64,000 nucleotides of DNA from JARBUG01 sp035628915 (GTDB lineage: Bacteria; Bacillota; Sulfobacillia; Symbiobacteriales; Symbiobacteriaceae). The position numbers and the translations under genes were made by a program. This document shows positions 39,377 to 48,549 of this stretch, piece after piece; position 1 is the stretch's first letter; the number at the start of each line of letters is the position of its first letter. Under the pieces are notes generated by a model. The model was not told where the DNA came from. It saw only the letters and a list, made by a program, of their open reading frames with translations, and did no database searches. The stretch lies in assembly GCA_035628915.1 (NCBI GenBank), contig DASPIW010000032.1:3443-67442 (forward strand), in the 5' to 3' direction.

Positions 39377-41806
39377 ATGTCACTGAACCGCCGCCAGTTC
39401 CTCCAACTGGGCGCCGCCACCGGTGCCCTGGCCTACCTCGGAGGACGGACCATTTATGCCAAGGAGCTCGACAAGGGAGGCCGCAGCCCCTCCGCAACTG
39501 GCAAGGCACGCCAGGCGATACCCAGCTCCTGTTTCCAGTGCACCACCGTCTGCGGCATTATCGGTTTCGTGGAAGACGGTCGCCTGGTGAAGATTGAGGG
39601 CAACCCCGCTCACCCCAATAACAAGGGCCTGATTTGCGCCAAGGGCCAGGCCGGTGTCAACCAACTGTACGATGCCCAGCGGGTGCTCTACCCGATGAAG
39701 CAAACGAAAGAGCGAGGCGACAGGACGGGTTGGAAGCGCATCTCCTGGGATGAGGCGCTGGACGAGGTTGCCGGTCGCCTGAAGAAGCTCCGGGAGGAAG
39801 GCCGCCCTGAGCAGTTTGTGGTCATTCCGGGCCGGGACCGGACTAACGGCTATTTGAACTTGTTCACCCAGGCATATGGTACACCCAACCAGTTCGGACG
39901 GGGCGGCACCTGCTCTAACTCCAAGAAGGAAGGCTTCGAGGAGGCCTTTGGCTACGAAAGCCACGTGGCGCACATCACCGAGAGCCGGTATGCCCTGAAC
40001 TTTGGCTGCGGCGTCCTGGAGTCCACCGGCGTCTTTGTCCCCAATGCCCAGCGGGCGATCAAGGCCATCAGCTCCGGGCAGTGCCACTTTGTCACCTTTG
40101 ACCCGCGCCTTTCCAATACCGCTGCCAAGTCCTCCGAGTGGATTTCGGTCAAGCCGGCCTCCGACCTGGCCGTCGCATTGGCGATGCACTACGTGATCAT
40201 CAAGGAGAATCTGGTCGATCCCAAGATGGTCAAGTGGTTTAACTACCCCCTCGACAAGTACCTGGCGCACCTGGAGAAGGAAGGGTACACCCCCGAATGG
40301 GCGGAGAAGATGTCTGGCGTTCCGGCGGCCACCATCACCCGGATTGCCCGGGAGTGGGCCACCATCAAGCCGGGTACACTCTACGCCTATAAGGGCATCG
40401 GCACGCATTACAACGGCGCCATGACCGCCAAGGCGATCCTGCTGCTGGCCGCGCTGGTCGGCAACCTGAACGTCCCCGGCGGCGTGCTGTACAACAACAA
40501 GCCGAACTTCAAGTACCCCAAGACCCCACCGGCGCTAACCAAGAAGAAGAGCGCCGTGGGCAAGAGCGGCCCTACCTCCAAGGATGCTTCCACCCAGATT
40601 CTGAAGCTGTATGCTGAGGGCAAGGACAAAATCGACACCTTCATGACCTTCGTCCATAACCCGGTCTATGTGCTGGGAGATGCCCAACTGCACATCAACA
40701 TCCTCAAGGACCGGACGAAGATTCCCTACTTTGTGGCCCTCGACACCTTCTTCAGCGAGTCTGCAGCCCTGGCGGACATCATTCTGCCGGACACCACCTA
40801 CCTTGAGCGCTGGGACCCCGAAACCCACTACCCCTTGGATGCCAAGGCGTGGGTCGCCATCCGGCAGCCGATTGTCAAGCCCATGGGCGAATCGATGCCG
40901 GAACGCCAGATCCTGCAGGAATTGGCCAAGCGCATTGGCGGCGGCATGGAGCAGTTCTTCAACGACCATACCGAGGAGTCCATGATCGCGGCCAACGTTA
41001 AAGACTGCCTGCCGGGCTTCGAGGCCTGGGGCGGGTTCGAGAAGCTGAAGCAGGTCGGTGCTTACTACAACCCCGATGAGAAGCCCCCGCAGTTCGGATA
41101 TGCCGACAAGGAAGTCACCGACCTCAAGGATACCGAGGTGGACGAAAAAACCAACCTGGTCTATAAGCTCAAGGACGGCAAGCGCGGCGACGCGATCGGC
41201 ATCAAGCTGTCGGATGGCAAGGTCTATAAGGGTTGGAAGACCAAGCACAAGATGATCGGGCTCTGGAGCCAGCGGTGGGCCGACGCCAACCAGCCCGGAC
41301 TCCCCACATGGATCCCCAGCCCAAAGACCACCAACCTGAAGCCAGATGAACTGGTGCTGATCCAATACAAGTTCCCGACCCTGGCCCACAGCCGCACGTC
41401 GAACTGCAAATGGCTCAGCGAGATCACGCACGACAACCCGATCTGGATCAATCCCGCCACCGCGGCCAAATACGGCCTCAAGGAAGGCGACAAAATCAAG
41501 ATCAAGTCCAAGGTGAATGAGAAGGTAGCCAACATCCGGATCACAGAGGGCATTCGCCCGGATACCCTGGCGTCCGGCTGGGGGCCCGGCCACTGGGAGT
41601 ACGGCGCCTTCGCCACAGCCGGAAAGAGCCTGACCGATCCCACCGGCAAGGCGATCGGCGGTGAACTGCAGAAGGCCGATCGCGACTACGGACGCATCTG
41701 GTGGACGGAAAACGGCACCCTTTCCAACTGGTGGCCGGAGATCCTGACCGACCCGATTGGCGGCGGGCAGGAGTGGGCAACGCCGGTTACCATCAGCAAG
41801 GCATAA
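39377..41806 (+). CDS. Tat-exported molybdopterin oxidoreductase (PsrA/PhsA-like)
   Basis: Catalytic subunit of 809 residues. The Tat signal NRRQFLQLGAATGALAYLG is at residues 4-22, so it acts outside the membrane. The [4Fe-4S] ligands are Cys52, Cys55, Cys59 and Cys87 (SSCFQCTTVCG, LICAKG). The likely Mo ligand is Cys179 (FGRGGTCSNS), as in polysulfide, thiosulfate and arsenate reductases rather than DMSO reductase (Ser). The dinucleotide-binding cap follows at about 640-780. With the Fe-S and NrfD-type neighbours it forms a CISM complex. Substrate candidates are polysulfide, thiosulfate, tetrathionate or arsenate; sequence alone does not decide. AAAGGAGGG lies about ten bases before the ATG. 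Confidence 0.87.
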   Translation: MSLNRRQFLQLGAATGALAYLGGRTIYAKELDKGGRSPSATGKARQAIPSSCFQCTTVCGIIGFVEDGRLVKIEGNPAHPNNKGLICAKGQAGVNQLYDAQRVLYPMKQTKERGDRTGWKRISWDEALDEVAGRLKKLREEGRPEQFVVIPGRDRTNGYLNLFTQAYGTPNQFGRGGTCSNSKKEGFEEAFGYESHVAHITESRYALNFGCGVLESTGVFVPNAQRAIKAISSGQCHFVTFDPRLSNTAAKSSEWISVKPASDLAVALAMHYVIIKENLVDPKMVKWFNYPLDKYLAHLEKEGYTPEWAEKMSGVPAATITRIAREWATIKPGTLYAYKGIGTHYNGAMTAKAILLLAALVGNLNVPGGVLYNNKPNFKYPKTPPALTKKKSAVGKSGPTSKDASTQILKLYAEGKDKIDTFMTFVHNPVYVLGDAQLHINILKDRTKIPYFVALDTFFSESAALADIILPDTTYLERWDPETHYPLDAKAWVAIRQPIVKPMGESMPERQILQELAKRIGGGMEQFFNDHTEESMIAANVKDCLPGFEAWGGFEKLKQVGAYYNPDEKPPQFGYADKEVTDLKDTEVDEKTNLVYKLKDGKRGDAIGIKLSDGKVYKGWKTKHKMIGLWSQRWADANQPGLPTWIPSPKTTNLKPDELVLIQYKFPTLAHSRTSNCKWLSEITHDNPIWINPATAAKYGLKEGDKIKIKSKVNEKVANIRITEGIRPDTLASGWGPGHWEYGAFATAGKSLTDPTGKAIGGELQKADRDYGRIWWTENGTLSNWWPEILTDPIGGGQEWATPVTISKA

Positions 41807-41816
41807 GCGGCAGACA

Positions 41817-41845
41817 GGGGATCGGCTCAGTCCGGTCCCCTTTTT
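41817..41845 (+). terminator. Intrinsic terminator or attenuator inside the operon
   Basis: GGGGATCGG (41817-41825) pairs with CCGGTCCCC (41832-41840), followed by TTTTT. It lies between the catalytic subunit and its chaperone gene, so it should reduce, but not abolish, chaperone transcription. Confidence 0.75.
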
Positions 41846-41867
41846 CGCAACAAAGGAGGACAGAGCC

Positions 41868-42485
41868 ATGGAAGAGATGATGCTGGAAGCGCAAGCCCGT
41901 AGCCACGTTTACGGCCTCTTGGCCCGCATCACCCGCGCTGAGATTGACGCCGAATTCCTGGTGGAAATGCGCAAACCTGAAGTGCTCGAAGGCCTCTACG
42001 CCAGCGGCGTGTCGCTGAAATGCTTCCGCCGGGCCGACGATGAAGCCTTTCTCGAGGAACTTGCGACGGCTTACACCTACCTCTTTTTGCTGACCATCAA
42101 CCCGCATGAGTCGATTCAGCGCGGCGAGGGGCGCCTTTGGGGGAATCACACCGTCGCGGCCCGGGATTTCCTCGCGGAAATCGGACTTGAGCCCATACAC
42201 GAAAAAAGCCTCCTCCCTGACCACGTGTCTGTAGAGTTGGAAGTCATGCAGCACTTGACGGCTGAGGAGGCGGCCCGGGAAGCCGCCGGCGATGAAACGG
42301 GCGCCGCCCGCTACCGCAGCCTCCAGCACAGGTTCTTCCGGGAGCACGCAGGGGCATGGATTCCGGACTTCTTCACATCGGCCTGGGAGCGGAGCAACCA
42401 TGAGTTCTATGGCCAACTTTGCGACCTTGGTTTCCGGTTTCTGACCGCCGAAGGTCAGGATCTCCTTCACCCAACTTGCGGCTGA
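41868..42485 (+). CDS. TorD/DmsD-type molybdoenzyme chaperone
   Basis: Cytoplasmic all-helical protein of 205 residues of the TorD/DmsD/NarJ family. Typical features are LATAYTYLFLLTINPHESI, the conserved YXXLFL and PHESI segments, LLPDHVSVELEVMQHL and the C-terminal WIPDFFTSAW. Such chaperones bind the Tat signal of the molybdoenzyme and assist cofactor insertion before export; the enzyme encoded just upstream is the obvious client. AAAGGAGG lies nine bases before the ATG at 41868. A terminator-like hairpin separates it from the enzyme genes. Confidence 0.88.
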   Translation: MEEMMLEAQARSHVYGLLARITRAEIDAEFLVEMRKPEVLEGLYASGVSLKCFRRADDEAFLEELATAYTYLFLLTINPHESIQRGEGRLWGNHTVAARDFLAEIGLEPIHEKSLLPDHVSVELEVMQHLTAEEAAREAAGDETGAARYRSLQHRFFREHAGAWIPDFFTSAWERSNHEFYGQLCDLGFRFLTAEGQDLLHPTCG

Positions 42486-42503
42486 TGGCGCCCTGAAAGG
42501 TAA

Positions 42504-42545
42504 CCCCGGCTGTACCACTTCTGCGGTGGTGCAGCCGGGGATTTC
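42504..42545 (+). terminator. Terminator of the molybdoenzyme operon
   Basis: CCCCGGCTGTACCAC (42504-42518) pairs with GGTGGTGCAGCCGGGG (42525-42540) with one bulge, followed by ATTTCTG. Confidence 0.75.
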
Positions 42546-42605
42546 TGTGGTAGGAGCGGCGGTTCGCCCGCCCGATTGTGTGCGAGCGCGAAGGTCTATA
42601 GCCTT

Positions 42606-42618
42606 TCGTACTATACGA
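42606..42618 (+). promoter_or_regulatory. Dyad TCGTA-CTA-TACGA upstream of the sugar operon
   Basis: A 13-base dyad, TCGTACTATACGA, lies about 110 bases upstream of the first gene of the carbohydrate cluster in an AT-richer stretch (42590-42690). That stretch also holds GTGATAACTACTCAC and GGAAAACGATACC, the latter a loose match to the GGAAACGTTTCC operators at 48.7 and 48.9 kb. A promoter could not be fixed. Confidence 0.35.
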
Positions 42619-42727
42619 TAGTGATAACTACTCACATATTTTGGGCATTTCAGCAGGGAAAACGATACCATGTTCATAATAGTACATCCTGCAACGTGTG
42701 ATGATCCAAACAGGGGGGAGGCTCACG

Positions 42728-43552
42728 GTGGCGCACTTCGATGTTGCGGTACACCTGATTACCTGGGGATCCGACTGGCGGCAGGGGCTGGCGGACGTCT
42801 CCGCCCTTGGGTTCAAGGGCTGCGAAACGTTCACTTGGGTCGCCGAGCAGCACTATGAACGCCAACAGCAGTTCAAAGAGATCCTGGCAGAACACCGGTT
42901 GCGGCTGGTGGCGCTTTACGCCGGCGGTCGTCTGTGCGACCCCGCAGTGACGGAGCAGGAGATTGCGTGGAACGGCAAGGTCGCCCGGTTCCTCAGGAAT
43001 ATGGGCGCCGACCGCATGGTCCTCGGCGGCGGGGTGCGCCGTCCGGAGGGGAACTCCCGCGAGGACTGGCAGCTCTTCGTGCACACCATGCACGAGATTG
43101 GCCGCATCTGCAATGACCTGGGCATCAAGGCCTGCTACCACCCGCACCTGGGCACGATCGTCGAGAAGCCGGACGAGATCGACCGCGTCATGGAAATGAC
43201 CGACCCGGGCCTGATCTGGCTGGCGGCAGACTGCGCCCACATTCAAAAAGGCGGCGCCGACCCCTGCGAAGTCTACCGGAAGTATCGGGACAGGTTGGCC
43301 TACCTGCACATCAAGGATCTGAACCCCGGTGTGGAATGGGGGCAGCAGACTTCAGCCGGAACGGATCAGCTGCCCATCTTCACGGAGCTGGGCCGGGGCG
43401 TGGTCGACCTGAAAGCGTGCATCGCGACCCTGCGGGAGATCGACTACCAGGGCTGGATCACCGTCGAGCTTGACCAGAGCGTCATCGGCCCCATGAACAG
43501 CCTGCGCATCAACAAGGAGTACCTGGAGAACGAGCTGGGGCTGACTGTGTAG
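42728..43552 (+). CDS. IolE-like sugar isomerase/epimerase or dehydratase (TIM barrel)
   Basis: TIM-barrel protein of 274 residues of the AP-endonuclease-2/sugar phosphate isomerase family, closest in feel to IolE (2-keto-myo-inositol dehydratase). Segments include ALGFKGCETFTW, GIKACYHPHLGTIVEK, LAADCAHIQKGGADP, RLAYLHIKDLNPG and WITVELDQS. They supply the conserved His, Glu and Asp metal ligands. The GTG at 42728 has GGGGGAGG seven bases upstream; the ATG at 42698 contains that site and is rejected. It is the first gene of a run of catabolic genes. The substrate is likely a keto-sugar or keto-inositol. Confidence 0.8.
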   Translation: MAHFDVAVHLITWGSDWRQGLADVSALGFKGCETFTWVAEQHYERQQQFKEILAEHRLRLVALYAGGRLCDPAVTEQEIAWNGKVARFLRNMGADRMVLGGGVRRPEGNSREDWQLFVHTMHEIGRICNDLGIKACYHPHLGTIVEKPDEIDRVMEMTDPGLIWLAADCAHIQKGGADPCEVYRKYRDRLAYLHIKDLNPGVEWGQQTSAGTDQLPIFTELGRGVVDLKACIATLREIDYQGWITVELDQSVIGPMNSLRINKEYLENELGLTV

Positions 43553-43580
43553 CAGCGGCCCGGCGGGGAGGGGAAGCGCT

Positions 43581-44567
43581 TTGATTCAAGTGGGGGTCAT
43601 CGGGACGGGCTGGATCGGACAGCGCCACCTGGAGAACCTGGCCAACATGAGCGGGGTCCGGGTCGCCGGAGTCTGCGATGTGGATGTCAGGAAGGCTGAA
43701 GGCATCGCCGGACGCTGGGGACTGCCGGCGTTCGGCGACTACCGGGTGATGCTGGATGAAGCCCGGCCAGACGCCGTGGTAATCTGCACGCCGCCGACCG
43801 TCCGGCTGGAACCGGTGCAGGAGGCGGCCGGCCGGGGAGTTCACTGCTTTATTGAAAAGCCGCCGGCGAAGGATCTGGCGGGCGCCCTGCAGGTGAAGGC
43901 GGTCCTGGACCAGACTGGTGTGATCAACGGCGTCGGTTTCATGTACCGGTACTGCAAGGCCGTCGACGCATGCCGGGAGTTGATCGCCGGGCGCCGGGTC
44001 GCCTCGGTCCACAGCAAGCTGCTCTGCCGGCTTGCCCTCGACCCCAACTGGCCCCGCTGGTTCTTTGACAAGCGCCGTTCAGGCGGCCCGATTTTGGACC
44101 AGGCGATCCATACGCTTGACCTGTCGCGATACCTCCTGGGCGAAGCGGCGGCCGTCGCCGGGTTTGGCAGCAACGCTACGGTGCCCAAAGGGGGCGACTT
44201 CACCGTCGAGGACAGCCACTCCCTGGCCCTCCGCTGGCGCAGCGGCGTGCTGCAGAACCATACCCACTCCTGGTCGTACACCGACTACGTCTCCACGGTG
44301 GAGCTGCTCTCCGACGAGCTGCACCTGCAGCTGGACGTGGTGCGCAGCCGGCTGACCGGTCAGGTGGCCGGCCAGGCGGTCGCTCTCCACTTCCCGGAGG
44401 ATCAGTACTACCGCACGGAACTGGAGCAATTCGTGGCGGCCGTAGAGGAGGGGCGCCAGGATCTGGTTCGCTCCTCGTATGCTGACGCCATCGGCAGCCT
44501 CGCCCTGGCCCTGGCCGCCGACCAGGCCGTTGAAACCGGCACGGTCACCGCCGTCGACTACCCGTAA
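43581..44567 (+). CDS. Gfo/Idh/MocA-family oxidoreductase
   Basis: NAD(P)-dependent sugar or inositol dehydrogenase of 328 residues. The Rossmann motif VGVIGTGWIGQRH starts at residue 4. The EKPPAKD segment contains the conserved Lys of the EKP motif, and GGPILDQAIHTLDLSRYLLG carries the catalytic D-x3-H. The TTG start at 43581 has GGGGAGG upstream. It follows the IolE-like gene by 28 bases. Such enzymes oxidise one sugar carbon, often C3, reversibly. Two homologues lie in the same region (45489 and 58358), suggesting sequential or alternative oxidations. Confidence 0.85.
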   Translation: MIQVGVIGTGWIGQRHLENLANMSGVRVAGVCDVDVRKAEGIAGRWGLPAFGDYRVMLDEARPDAVVICTPPTVRLEPVQEAAGRGVHCFIEKPPAKDLAGALQVKAVLDQTGVINGVGFMYRYCKAVDACRELIAGRRVASVHSKLLCRLALDPNWPRWFFDKRRSGGPILDQAIHTLDLSRYLLGEAAAVAGFGSNATVPKGGDFTVEDSHSLALRWRSGVLQNHTHSWSYTDYVSTVELLSDELHLQLDVVRSRLTGQVAGQAVALHFPEDQYYRTELEQFVAAVEEGRQDLVRSSYADAIGSLALALAADQAVETGTVTAVDYP

Positions 44568-44587
44568 GGAGTTGAACGAAGGGTCGG

Positions 44588-44625
44588 ACCGTTTCCGTCC
44601 GTAACTCCTGACCGACGGAAACGGT
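44588..44625 (+). repeat. 12-base perfect inverted repeat between operon genes
   Basis: ACCGTTTCCGTC (44588-44599) and GACGGAAACGGT (44614-44625) form a hairpin with a 14-base loop and no T-run, between the Gfo/Idh gene and the next TIM-barrel gene. It may stabilise or process the transcript; the arms resemble half of the GGAAACGTTTCC operators downstream. Confidence 0.6.
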
Positions 44626-44655
44626 TCGAGCCTGACGAAACGAGGAGGCTCTGCC

Positions 44656-45474
44656 ATGCAACTGGCGGTTGTTACGGCCAGCTATGTCGGCCGCGAATCG
44701 GACTATAGCTACTCGCTGTCGGCGTGGAATGCGGCCGAGCGGCGGGTGGTGAACGCATACTCCGGCCCCGCATACCTGGACCGGTTCCGTGACCTGATGG
44801 GCCTGATCCGCTCGCTGGGCTTCACGGGGGTGGAGATCTGGAATCCGCACCTGCCCCCGTCGCTGAACGAAGAGACCCTGGCCGGCGCCCGGTCGGTGCT
44901 GCGCGACCTGGGCCTGACGCCGGTCGCCTACTACTTTGCGCTGGCCCGGCCCGATTTTCCCCGCGCCTGTGCCGAACAAGGCTTTCGCATGGCGAAAGCG
45001 CTGGGGGTCAATTACCTGGTGGGTTCGTTCCACCCTGCGAACCGGGCGCTGGCGCTGGAGCTCTGCCGGAAGCACGGCGTGAAAATGGCCATTGAGAACC
45101 ACTTCGAGCCGGAGCCGGGCGCGCTGATCGACCTGATCGGAGCCGACACGGACTGCTTCGGCGTGGCGGTTGACACCGGCTGGTGGGCAACGCAGCGCTA
45201 CGACGCGGTCAGGGCCGTGCGGGAGCTGAAGGCGCACCTGTGGCACGTGCACCTCAAGGACGTGCGCGCATTCGGCGGACATGACTCCTGCGCCTATGGC
45301 GACGGGGTGGTGGACGTCAGAGGCGTCGTGGCGGAGCTGGTCCGCATGGGCTACAACGGCTGCGTTGCCGTTGAGCATGAGCCGGAGCATTACGACCCCA
45401 CAGATGAACTGCGGCGCTGCCTGACGGACCTGCGCTCCTGGCTGGGGTCGCCGGCGGAGCCGTCTGCCCCCTGA
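44656..45474 (+). CDS. Sugar phosphate isomerase/epimerase-like TIM-barrel protein
   Basis: Protein of 272 residues of the AP-endonuclease-2 (xylose isomerase-like TIM barrel) family. Family segments are LGFTGVEIWNPHLPP, GVKMAIENHFEPEPGALID, FGVAVDTGWWATQRYDAV, LWHVHLKDVRAF and VAVEHEPEHYDP, giving Glu, Asp, His and Glu metal ligands. GAGGAGG lies about seven bases before the ATG. It is the second of three such proteins in the region and the ligand set is complete, so it should be active. Substrate not known; see the pathway proposal. Confidence 0.82.
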   Translation: MQLAVVTASYVGRESDYSYSLSAWNAAERRVVNAYSGPAYLDRFRDLMGLIRSLGFTGVEIWNPHLPPSLNEETLAGARSVLRDLGLTPVAYYFALARPDFPRACAEQGFRMAKALGVNYLVGSFHPANRALALELCRKHGVKMAIENHFEPEPGALIDLIGADTDCFGVAVDTGWWATQRYDAVRAVRELKAHLWHVHLKDVRAFGGHDSCAYGDGVVDVRGVVAELVRMGYNGCVAVEHEPEHYDPTDELRRCLTDLRSWLGSPAEPSAP

Positions 45475-45488
45475 AGGAGGCGTACCGT

Positions 45489-46571
45489 ATGAAACGGCTT
45501 CGTGTCGGTATTGCCGGCTGCGGCGAAGTGACGCAGATCATCCATCTGCCGGCTCTTCAGCAGCTGAACGATTCGTTTGAGGTGACGGCGCTGTGCGACG
45601 TATCGCCCGCGGTTTTGAACGGGGTCGGCGACCTATGGCGCATTCCCCGGCGGTATACCGATTACCGGGATCTGGCGGCTGAACCGACGGTCGATGTGGT
45701 CCTGGCGGCTAACCCCGACGCGTTCCACGCAGCCACCGCGCTGGCAGCCCTTGCCGGCGGCAAGCACGTGCTGATTGAGAAGCCCATGTGCATCACACCC
45801 GAAGAAGTGGACCAGATTACGGCCGAGCGGGACCGGACGGGCCTGACCGTGCAAGTGGGCTACATGCGCCGCTATGCCCCCGCATTCACCGCCGCCGTGG
45901 ACGCCGTGAAGCGGATGAAAGCCGTGCGCCTGGCGCGCGTCCACGATGTGATCGGGCGAAATAGCCTGATCATCGAGCAGACCTCCCGGGTCATGCGGGG
46001 AAACGATGTGCCGGCGGAGGTGCTGCAGCAGGGGCAGCGGGCCCGCGCCGAACTGATCCGCAGGGCCATCGGCGAGGCTGCTCCGGAAGAGGTGCGGGCC
46101 TATGGCATGCTGATGGGCCTGGCCAGCCATGACCTGTCGGCCATGCGGGAGATGCTGGGGCTGCCGCAGCGAGTGCTCTACGCGGCGTTCCGCCAGGGCG
46201 GCGCCACGGTGACAGCGGCCTTCGACTATGGCGACTTCGTCTGCCAGTTTGAGATGAGTGTGGACAACCTGCCCCGGTATAACACTTACATCGAAGTCGC
46301 CGGCGACGACCAGACCATTCGGGTCGACTGGGCGCCGCCCTATGTCCGCCACCTGCCCGTCACAGTAACGGAGCAGCGGACCACGGGCACGGGCATCGAA
46401 ACCCGTGAGCTCTTTCCCGGCTGGGATGATCCGTTCGTCAAGGAGTGGCAGGCGCTCTACCTTGCCATTACGGAGGGTGCGCCCACGAAGTGCGGCCCGG
46501 AAGACTACCGGCACGACGCTGACCTGTTCCTGGAGTTGATCCGGGCGATGCGGTCGGAACGCTCACGGTAA
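45489..46571 (+). CDS. Gfo/Idh/MocA-family oxidoreductase
   Basis: Oxidoreductase of 360 residues with N-terminal Rossmann motif VGIAGCGEVTQIIHLPAL, the EKPMCITP segment with its conserved Lys, and a C-terminal alpha/beta dimerisation domain. The region around GLASHDLSAMREMLGLP carries the catalytic His-Asp positions. AAGGAGG is seven bases before the ATG. It lies 14 bases after the preceding TIM-barrel gene, in one operon. The low similarity to the gene at 43581 suggests a different substrate or step. Confidence 0.85.
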   Translation: MKRLRVGIAGCGEVTQIIHLPALQQLNDSFEVTALCDVSPAVLNGVGDLWRIPRRYTDYRDLAAEPTVDVVLAANPDAFHAATALAALAGGKHVLIEKPMCITPEEVDQITAERDRTGLTVQVGYMRRYAPAFTAAVDAVKRMKAVRLARVHDVIGRNSLIIEQTSRVMRGNDVPAEVLQQGQRARAELIRRAIGEAAPEEVRAYGMLMGLASHDLSAMREMLGLPQRVLYAAFRQGGATVTAAFDYGDFVCQFEMSVDNLPRYNTYIEVAGDDQTIRVDWAPPYVRHLPVTVTEQRTTGTGIETRELFPGWDDPFVKEWQALYLAITEGAPTKCGPEDYRHDADLFLELIRAMRSERSR

Positions 46572-46589
46572 GGCGGGAGGTGTATTACG

Positions 46590-47555
46590 GTGAAACTGGG
46601 GGTCTTTACGGTTCTGTTTGGTCAGCGGCCTCTGGCAGAAAGCCTGGACTATATCGTCCGCAACGGTGTGACGGCGGTGGAGATTGGCTGCGGCGGCTAC
46701 CCGGGATCCAAACACTGCGATCCCGGCGTTCTGCTGGCCGATGCCGGCGCCCTCCGGCAGTTCAAACGGGAGATTGACTCCCGTGAGCTGACCGTCTCTG
46801 CGCTGAGCTGCCATGGCAACCCGATTCACCCGGATGAGGCGGTGGCCGCGCGGTTCAAACACGATTTCCGCCAGACGGTGCGGCTGGCTGCCGAACTCGG
46901 GGTGGAGCGCGTGGTCACCTTCTCGGGCTGCCCCGGGGAAGGCCCCGGCGCCCGGCTGCCCAACTGGGTCACCTGCGCATGGCCTGACGAGTTCCGGCAG
47001 ATCGTGCAGTGGCAGTGGGACGAGGTGGCGGTTCCTTACTGGCGCAGCGAAGTGCAGTGGTGCCGCAGCCAGGGAGTGACGAAGATTGCCCTGGAGCCAC
47101 ACCCGGGCTTCCTGGTCTACAACCCTGAGACTGCCCTGCGTCTGCGCGCCGCGGTTGGCCCCGAACTGGGCGTCAACTTCGACCCCAGCCATCTGTGGTG
47201 GCAGGGGATTGATCCCGTGCTGGCCATCCGGACGCTCAAAGATGCGATCTTCCACGTCCACGCGAAGGACACGAAGCTTGACCCGGTCAACTTCCCGGTG
47301 AACGGCGGCCTCGACTATAAGCCCTACGCCAGGGAGATTGAGCGCTCGTGGGTGTTCCGGTCGGTCGGCTACGGACACGGTGTGGAATTGTGGCGCGATA
47401 TTGTCAGCAACTTGCGCCTCGTGGGCTATGACTGGGTGCTTTCGATCGAACACGAGGACAGCCTCATGTCGGTGGATGAGGGGTTCCGCACGGCCGTCAT
47501 GAACCTGAAACAGGCGCTGATCGCTGAGAAGCCCGGCGCCATGTGGTGGGCCTGA
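46590..47555 (+). CDS. Sugar phosphate isomerase/epimerase-like TIM-barrel protein
   Basis: Protein of 321 residues of the AP-endonuclease-2 family. Landmarks are GVTAVEIGCGGYPGSKHCDP, SALSCHGNPIHPDEAVA, KIALEPHPGFLVYNPETAL, GVNFDPSHLWWQGIDPV, FHVHAKDTKL and WVLSIEHEDSLM. The SCHGNP and DPSHLWWQGID pattern is typical of a subgroup often found beside Gfo/Idh/MocA genes. The GTG start at 46590 follows GGGAGGTG. The gene is 18 bases after the second Gfo/Idh gene and 16 before the dehydrogenase. Confidence 0.83.
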   Translation: MKLGVFTVLFGQRPLAESLDYIVRNGVTAVEIGCGGYPGSKHCDPGVLLADAGALRQFKREIDSRELTVSALSCHGNPIHPDEAVAARFKHDFRQTVRLAAELGVERVVTFSGCPGEGPGARLPNWVTCAWPDEFRQIVQWQWDEVAVPYWRSEVQWCRSQGVTKIALEPHPGFLVYNPETALRLRAAVGPELGVNFDPSHLWWQGIDPVLAIRTLKDAIFHVHAKDTKLDPVNFPVNGGLDYKPYAREIERSWVFRSVGYGHGVELWRDIVSNLRLVGYDWVLSIEHEDSLMSVDEGFRTAVMNLKQALIAEKPGAMWWA

Positions 47556-47571
47556 AACGGAGGATTGAGAG

Positions 47572-48528
47572 ATGCGCAGAGCAGTCCTGACCGCCTTTCG
47601 GCAGTTTGCAATCGAGGAAGTACCGGTGCCGGCCCTGGGGGACCGCGATGTACTGATCAAAGTGAAGACCTGCGGCATCTGTACGGGTGAACTGGAGCTG
47701 TTCGCCAACGCAGCGTTCACGGGCTACCCGATTCGCCTGGGTCATGAAGTGGCCGGCGAGATCGCAGCGGTCGGTCCCCACGTTACCGAAGTCAGCGTGG
47801 GCGATTACGTTGCCGCCATCAACGAGCGGGAAGGCTTCGCAGACTTCTGCCTGACCGCAGCGGACCGGGTGGTGAAGCTTCCCCCCGGTCTGCCACTCCA
47901 CGAGGCAGTAGGCGAGCCCATCGCATGCGCCGTCAACGCGGCCCGCCGCATCAACCCCGACTACCAGGATACCGTCGTGCTGGTGGGCGCCGGCTTCATG
48001 GGGTTGTTGCTCCAGCAGTGCCTGCTGGCCCGGAGTCCCAAGCGTGTGATCGCGATTGATACCCGGCAGGAGGCGGTGGAGCGGGCCGCAGCCTATGGCG
48101 CCCATCAGGCGCTGAATGCCGCCACGGAAGATGTGCGCCAGGCCGTGCTGGCTGCCACCGGGGGCCAGGGGGCCGACATTGTGGTGGAAGCCTCGGGCAC
48201 CCAGGGCGGATTGACGCTCGCAGGCGACCTGGTGCGCATTCGCGGCCGCCTGGTGATTTACGGCTACCACCAGGGGGCACCGCGGCAGGTCAACATGCAG
48301 CAGTGGAACTGGAAGGGGCTCGACGTAATCAACGCGCACGAGCGGGACCACCGGGTTTACGTGGCCGGCCTCAAGGCGGGCCTTGACCTGGCCGCGCAAG
48401 GGAAAGTGAGCATCGGGGAGATGATCACGCACCGCTTCCCGCTGAGCCGGATCAACGAAGCATTTGCGTTTGCGCATGACCGTCCCCCGGGCTACGTAAA
48501 GGCTACCATCGACGTCGAGGAGCGATAA
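47572..48528 (+). CDS. Medium-chain dehydrogenase without structural-zinc lobe
   Basis: MDR-superfamily dehydrogenase of 318 residues. The N-terminal catalytic domain has CGICTGELELF and GHEVAGEIAAVG, matching the Cys and Glu positions for catalytic zinc. The four-cysteine structural-zinc lobe is missing and that part is shortened. The cofactor domain has VLVGAGFMGLLLQQ. It belongs with sorbitol- or keto-sugar-type dehydrogenases and probably oxidises or reduces a product of the TIM-barrel/Gfo enzymes. GGAGG lies seven bases before the ATG. It is the last gene before a terminator. Confidence 0.83.
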   Translation: MRRAVLTAFRQFAIEEVPVPALGDRDVLIKVKTCGICTGELELFANAAFTGYPIRLGHEVAGEIAAVGPHVTEVSVGDYVAAINEREGFADFCLTAADRVVKLPPGLPLHEAVGEPIACAVNAARRINPDYQDTVVLVGAGFMGLLLQQCLLARSPKRVIAIDTRQEAVERAAAYGAHQALNAATEDVRQAVLAATGGQGADIVVEASGTQGGLTLAGDLVRIRGRLVIYGYHQGAPRQVNMQQWNWKGLDVINAHERDHRVYVAGLKAGLDLAAQGKVSIGEMITHRFPLSRINEAFAFAHDRPPGYVKATIDVEER

Positions 48529-48549
48529 TCGGACCGCTGAGTCCTGCGC

